Positions 59,081 to 64,000 of a DNA stretch of 64,000 nucleotides are shown piece by piece. This DNA is from Numida meleagris (lineage: Eukaryota; Chordata; Aves; Galliformes; Numididae): contig NC_034438.1 of NCBI RefSeq assembly GCF_002078875.1, positions 67,107,842 to 67,171,841 of the forward strand, read 5' to 3'. The position numbers and the translations under genes are program-made. A model generated the notes under the pieces. That model ran no database searches. It was given only the letters and a program-made list of their open reading frames with translations, and was not told where the DNA came from. The stretch's first letter is position 1; every line of letters starts with the position of its first letter.

Positions 59081-62000
59081 CAAATTGCTTAATATTACTT
59101 TTTAGATGACATTTACAGACAACCGCTTATCTTTTCTGACTATTTTCCATAAAAATTACTTAGTAAATAACATGCTAATTTAAATATTAAAATTAAAATT
59201 AAATTTAGTAGAATGTATTGTGCTTATTAACATTTCAAAGAAATACAAAAATTTTATGTCTGAATGTTTTTTAAAAATTGAATCTTTCTGTAAATCTGGT
59301 CACTAAAATAGAGCAAGTTCTCATCTTCAAAGTATTATATGTAACAAATATACTGAATTATAATGTTCAAATAAAAAATGACATCTCTTGCCAAAAAATA
59401 TTATTAATAGCAGCAGCAATAGTAGTGATATTTAGAAGGAAGAGTTACTGTAATACTTTGGCTGGCTTTCTCCTTTACTGACACATTTAAGGGAAAATTA
59501 TGTTCATTTAGGTACCATCCTGCATTTAATGCTGTGAATTTAGATGCCATTTACTTATGATGTTAATCTGCTTTACTCCTTATGCTATTGATTTCAGTAA
59601 TAATTGTACATTTAGAAAGCTATTTGCTGCAATCACAACTCAGCCAACTTCTAACATCATTGCGTCATTTTCCCTGTCTGCAAGATCACATGATTGGAAC
59701 AAAATCTACCTACTAGTGTGCTGGTGTGATCCACGCATGGAAAGCACCCATCAATTTTGCAATTATTTCCATGACATTTTTGTCATTTACAACCCAGAAC
59801 AAGGCTTCATGGAATCACTTGTGCAAACCCTCACAGATTTTGCAGTGGGAAGACAAAGATCGCATTTCTCTCATTGTTACAGATCATATACCACATATTA
59901 AAAACACTCAGTTACCTCTCAGATCTATGGTGACCTATGTCTTTATGGAATATGTTGGGATAATAACACATTGAAATAATGTTCTTTCCTCTGTGGACAT
60001 GATATGCTGCTATTCATGGCAAGAAATGTTTGGTATGTAGAGTATAAAGTCAGTATGTCAACTTAATAGAGTGTAAAGAATGTGGTATTTCTCATAACAT
60101 AAGTATATTATCCATTTGAAGCTTTCAGTCTTGCACAGAAACTAAGACTTAGACAAGCCTTGGAAATGTGGAACCAGATGGCAATGGATTAACTTGCCTG
60201 TATAATTCTAATAACAAAATGCATTAAGTATTTTAATGAATGCTGAAGGAAGAATAACATCCTCTAACCATTCCCTAAAAAACTACTGAGTAAAGTAGAA
60301 CAAGTAACTTCTTTGCTCATCTTCTGTGTTGTGGTATTTACTATTATTTGCAGGTGCTAATTTATTATGTGGTTTAGGTAGTGCAAATGTTTTACACAAT
60401 AGCTAACATTAAACAATGAAATTACTATCTCAAAAATAAGGTGGTGTGAATACCATTTATTACATTTATTTATTAACTTAGTTTTATTATGCTTTAGGGT
60501 ATACATAATCACATGAAGATTGTGTATAAAAGATCTTTACATACGTAAAGTAACTTTTAAAAGAATTTGAGTGTTTGTTACTCTAGTAAATATGCAAAAC
60601 TGACTTCTGATATTAAGGGCAAATAAGACTCCAAATTTACTAGGTGGACATTTAGTAGTTTCACCTTTGCAGATGTTTAATTCCTATCTTTTTACCTTGA
60701 TGCAAGTAAGACTTGAAAGAATAACAATGCCTCTATATGCCTGTTCAGAGAGAGTACGAAAATGCAAAGTTTGATCATAATAACACCTTTATTGCTTCAT
60801 GAGTGTAGTCTAAGATGGGGCATGAATCTTTCTGGCCTGACTTTTTAGTTGAACTTAATACTAAGACTCATACAGGCTGAGACCAATAGCATTTATGAGG
60901 ACAAAGCACCTGACACTTTCTTTGCAACATACAAATGTGTTTGTAAAGAGTACTCCCATCAAGAGCAATCTTCCTCCAAGAGGTATTTCTCCTGAGAATA
61001 CTTAAAGAGAAAACAATGGCCACTAGGGTTTGAATCAAGTATGACAATACTCTTGAGATCTCCCTTCTGGAAAGCTCAGTATGTTTGATATACCTAGGTG
61101 ATAAAAACAGGAGCTGTATATTATGCATCTAATTTTAAAATTTAGTTCACCTACTCTCCATTTCTTTCCTTCATTCTTTTGTAAATAAATAAATTTATAG
61201 AAAATAAATAAACTGTTCATTTTAGTTTGCTTTTGCATTAGTCTCTGCTATCAATTCTATATTCACATCTCTGGCGATGTGGTTGAGGATACTTACAGCT
61301 TGTACTGTAAAAACAAATCTTCCTGCCTCCTCTGCATGGGCTGTTTCTCAATTCACTGTGGAAATTCTGACATAAAAGAAACCCAGGATGGAGATGCTGA
61401 AACGTAGTGTATTTTGCAGTAAAACTTACTTTAATCATCTGCATAGATTGTGTCACTAAATTTTAAAATAGTTATTTAGAAATTAGCATTAAAAAAACCA
61501 TGAGAATTAAGAATTAAATAGCAAAATAGTCCCTTTGGAAAGTTGCTTCCCTGAAATCGTGTTTTAAGAAAAGCATGTGTAGTGTTTCAACACTTTTAAG
61601 TGTTTCAAATTTTAACTTAAACAAAACATTTGTACCTTAACTTCAGTAATAATATTAATATTTGAATATTTGTGCTTTCAGTTTTTCCAATTTTACATAT
61701 GTACACAGAATGAAGTTATCCTTAAAATTATTGCATACTTGGAATTTAGATTTGAAAAAATACAGTGCTAATTCAAGAATAGCGCAAGGAACAATTAAGA
61801 TTTATCTTGCAAATTTTTGCTTGTATTAACAGTACAAGCTTTGTTAAAATGTGAAATTTTTGCTTTGCTTTAGGACAGGGAGTTTTATTTAGACAGAAAT
61901 GAATTTTTGAAATTAAATGGTGTAAAAATGTGAAATTGCTAAGATTTTCAAGGTAGCGCTTGCAATTTTGTTTTCATTTTGTCAATTGAATTGGCATTTT

Positions 62001-62274
62001 GGTTAATTCATAATACGTTGTAATTTTCTCCTTAGTTTATAAGTTAAAATTCAGATTCAGTTATTTTCTAATATACTTTTAAATATAATATTGTGCATAT
62101 TTTCCAAGAGTAATGATGCTGAGTAAGACTTCCTTTCACTAAAAATGTTTAAACAGTCCTGATGGAATGCAATAGCAGGATTAATAAATGCTTTTTAAAG
62201 ATTAATAGGTACCAGGTTTTTGGCAAAGATATGGCAAGATTTTTTAATTTCTAGCGTATCTTCAATGACTTTTC
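59081..62274. other. Unique AT-rich DNA
   Basis: No gene or repeat family recognised in about 3.2 kb. A 114-codon plus-strand frame (59,557-59,901) has no recognisable domain and is treated as chance. Confidence 0.5.
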
Positions 62275-62300
62275 AATCTTAATGATTCTATGATTCCATG
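62275..62300 (+). mobile_element. Isolated CR1 tail octamers
   Basis: 'AATGATTCTATGATTCCATG' is the octamer tail of a CR1 whose body is not recognisable, directly left of another CR1 fragment. Confidence 0.45.
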
Positions 62301-62309
62301 AAAGGAAAA

Positions 62310-62590
62310 TGCTGGATGGACAAAGGGAAGCAACAGAAAGTTGTGCCAGAGGAGATTCAGGCTGGAACAAACTATTTACTGTGAGGGTGGTCAAACACTG
62401 GAGCAGGCCTCCTGGAGAGCTGGTCAGTGTCTCATGCCTGTCAGTGTTGAAGAGTCATTCGATAATACCTTTAATAATCTCATTTACCTTTTGGTTAACC
62501 CTGAAGAGATCACACAGTTGGTCTTGATGGTCATTGTAGATGACCACCAATAGTTCAAACTGAACTGTTCAATTTCATTCCATATTCTAC
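62310..62590 (+). mobile_element. CR1 LINE 3' end, different subfamily
   Basis: 'AGTTGTGCCAGAGGAGATTC', 'GTGAGGGTGGTCAAACACTGG' and 'CTGTCAGTGTTGAAGAGTC' followed by 'CTTTAATAATCTCATTTACC' form the C-terminus and 3'UTR of the CR1 type whose tail is TTCTATTC-like rather than ATTCTATG. The residual tail 'CATTCCATATTCTAC' fits that type. Diverged; no long frame. Confidence 0.8.
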
Positions 62591-63504
62591 TATCACAATA
62601 ACACAACTGAAAACAGCAATTATATAAAGTACATAAAACCAAAGAGAACTTTGCAGCTGCTGTACAACAAAAAGCATGCTGATTTTCCTTTTCTTTTTTT
62701 TTTCATATCTCTTGAAACAAAATCTGTAAGAGATATGTTTTGATCCAGTTAAACTGTGGAAGGATCTGCAAGGTCCTATGGCAATATTATATTTTAAAAT
62801 TGTAAATGTTATGTGTAATTGCTTGTTCACTGCCCAATTTAAACTTAAGCCAACATGAAATGTTAAAGCAAACACTTGAAAATCTACTTGACAAATTAAT
62901 TTAGAGCATCGTAAAATCGTCCTGTATTTATCTATGTACCAAAGACTGTTATGGATTTTCAGCATGTTGATTTATCTACTTTATTCTGCCCCTTCAAAGA
63001 AAATGAAAATTTCATAATCAAATATGAAACATTCTTATACATAAGAAAATAATAACTACGATTACAAATAAATTATAATTATGCATAAATATTGAGGGGA
63101 AAAAAAGGAAACAAATGAATGCATTATTTTTCTGTATAGGTTATTTTTCCAAAACATATGATGAGGACCACTGTGCATCCCTTTGAGATTGTGAATGGGT
63201 TTAGACAGTAGGCAGTAATAATAGAGAACACTTCAAATGCAGATCTCTTCTGAAATTATCCTTAATTTTTACTTATGATAACATCAAATATTTGCTTCTC
63301 TCTTCTAATTCTGTAGTCCTTTAAGACTAACTGGGACAAGAGATCAGATGTCTGAAGGCACCAAAGAGTCTAAGTATGGTGATCTTTTTACAAGATAATA
63401 GGTAGTATGTATTACATTCCTATTTAGCATGTTAAAAAGTAATTAGAGAAACATGACTCTTTTTTGCTTCTCCAAAATCCCTAATGCACAGTGGGACTTT
63501 TACT
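62591..63504. other. Unique AT-rich DNA
   Basis: Nothing recognised. Confidence 0.5.
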
Positions 63505-63522
63505 TGTGTGTGTGTGTGTGTG
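63505..63522. repeat. (TG)9 microsatellite
   Basis: Nine perfect TG units, then an imperfect TGCATGGGTGTGTA extension, about 40 bp left of a CR1 end. Confidence 0.9.
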
Positions 63523-63560
63523 CATGGGTGTGTACATTCTGCTCAGTAACTTCTGTTTCA

Positions 63561-63752
63561 GTTATATGAGGCATTGCCCAGGGAGGTTGTGGATGCCCCG
63601 TCCCTGGAGGCATTCAATGCCAGGCTGGACGTGGCTCTGGGCAGCCTGGTCTAGTGGTTGGCGACCCTGCACTTGGCAGGGGGGTTGAGACTCGATGATC
63701 TTTGAGGTCCTTTTCAACCCAAGCCATTCTATGATTCTATGATTCTATGATT
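63561..63752 (+). mobile_element. CR1 LINE 3' end, well preserved
   Basis: 'GAGGCATTGCCCAGGGAGG', 'GCCAGGCTGGACGTGGCTC', 'GGTTGAGACTCGATGATC' and a tail of three or more ATTCTATG octamers. About 190 bp, 5'-truncated. The low divergence and perfect tail suggest one of the younger insertions here. Confidence 0.95.
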
Positions 63753-64000
63753 TTGTAATGTCACAATTAACTTCACAGTGACAGAAAAGTAATTCTGTCT
63801 TGCCTTTTACATATGGAACTTAAAACTGGAAGATAGTCCAATTCCTTGCTTTTAATCCTCCCTTTTGATTTTTCATAAGAAACTGACGAACAAAGTAGTT
63901 AACTTTGCCTAGTTGTTTACTGACAGTTCGCTGGTCAAGTTCAGAAGAAAGCAAATCTAGAGGGAGCATAATTCACAGCTGTATGGCATCTTCCTTCCTA
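63753..64000. other. Unique AT-rich DNA to window end
   Basis: Nothing recognised. Confidence 0.5.

Noticed and set aside
59557..59901. 114-codon plus-strand ORF
   Set aside because: No recognisable motif and overlaps another open frame; consistent with chance.
1..64000. Search for CRISPR arrays, operons, phage or toxin-antitoxin systems and tRNA/rRNA genes
   Set aside because: The window is avian nuclear DNA; no spaced identical repeats, clustered ORFs or RNA gene signatures were seen on either strand.

Overview
The window is vertebrate, almost certainly avian, and probably galliform, nuclear DNA from a gene-poor, AT-rich region. The evidence is many 5'-truncated CR1 LINE fragments ending in the bird-typical ATTCTATG octamer tail, three relics of a Galluhop/Mariner1_GG-like mariner transposon (known from chicken), a TG...CA solo LTR of avian endogenous-retrovirus type, no mammalian SINEs, and long stretches of unique AT-rich sequence. 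No complete protein-coding gene, rRNA or tRNA was recognised. Nearly all computed reading frames are short chance ORFs; the protein-like ones are CR1 ORF2 (reverse transcriptase and C-terminus) or mariner transposase remnants.

Layout. 1-12.7 kb: unique AT-rich DNA with an old CR1 (about 1.47-1.95 kb, minus), another CR1 (4.73-5.34 kb, plus), a possible LTR scrap near 2.3 kb, and a (GGGAA)n array interrupted by a 140-N assembly gap at 6.6-6.85 kb. 12.8-18 kb: a CR1 tail, an internally deleted mariner (minus), a 490-bp segment bracketed by inverted arms, a perfect 17-bp hairpin, a CR1 RT fragment and a second mariner piece. 18-31 kb: mostly unique sequence with a GC-rich patch at 19.6 kb, a C-rich quadruplex-prone tract at 20.75 kb, an unexplained 177-codon ORF at 26 kb and three splice-bounded exon candidates between 15 and 29 kb, the best at 28,472-28,603. 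31.26-33.51 kb: the longest CR1 (about 2.25 kb, plus). 34.59-35.06 kb: a minus-strand solo LTR.

About 38.15-38.64 kb: a CpG-rich island with a TCTCGCGAGA element, a TGACGT half-CRE and an inverted CCAAT box, the one place that looks like a housekeeping-type promoter. 39.74-48.2 kb: unique DNA. 48.2-52.1 kb and 55.3-59.1 kb: CR1 clusters, including a younger minus-strand CR1 inserted inside an older plus-strand CR1 (49.3-51.1 kb), and a third mariner relic whose transposase helix-turn-helix region is still readable. 62.3-63.75 kb: two more CR1 tails.

The retroelements appear immobile. No CRISPR, operon, toxin system or other novel defence or mobile system was found. The items most worth following are the orphan CpG island, the nested CR1, the 28.5-kb exon candidate, and the inverted-arm segment at 13.7-14.2 kb. 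Family assignments rest on recognition by eye, not on a database search.
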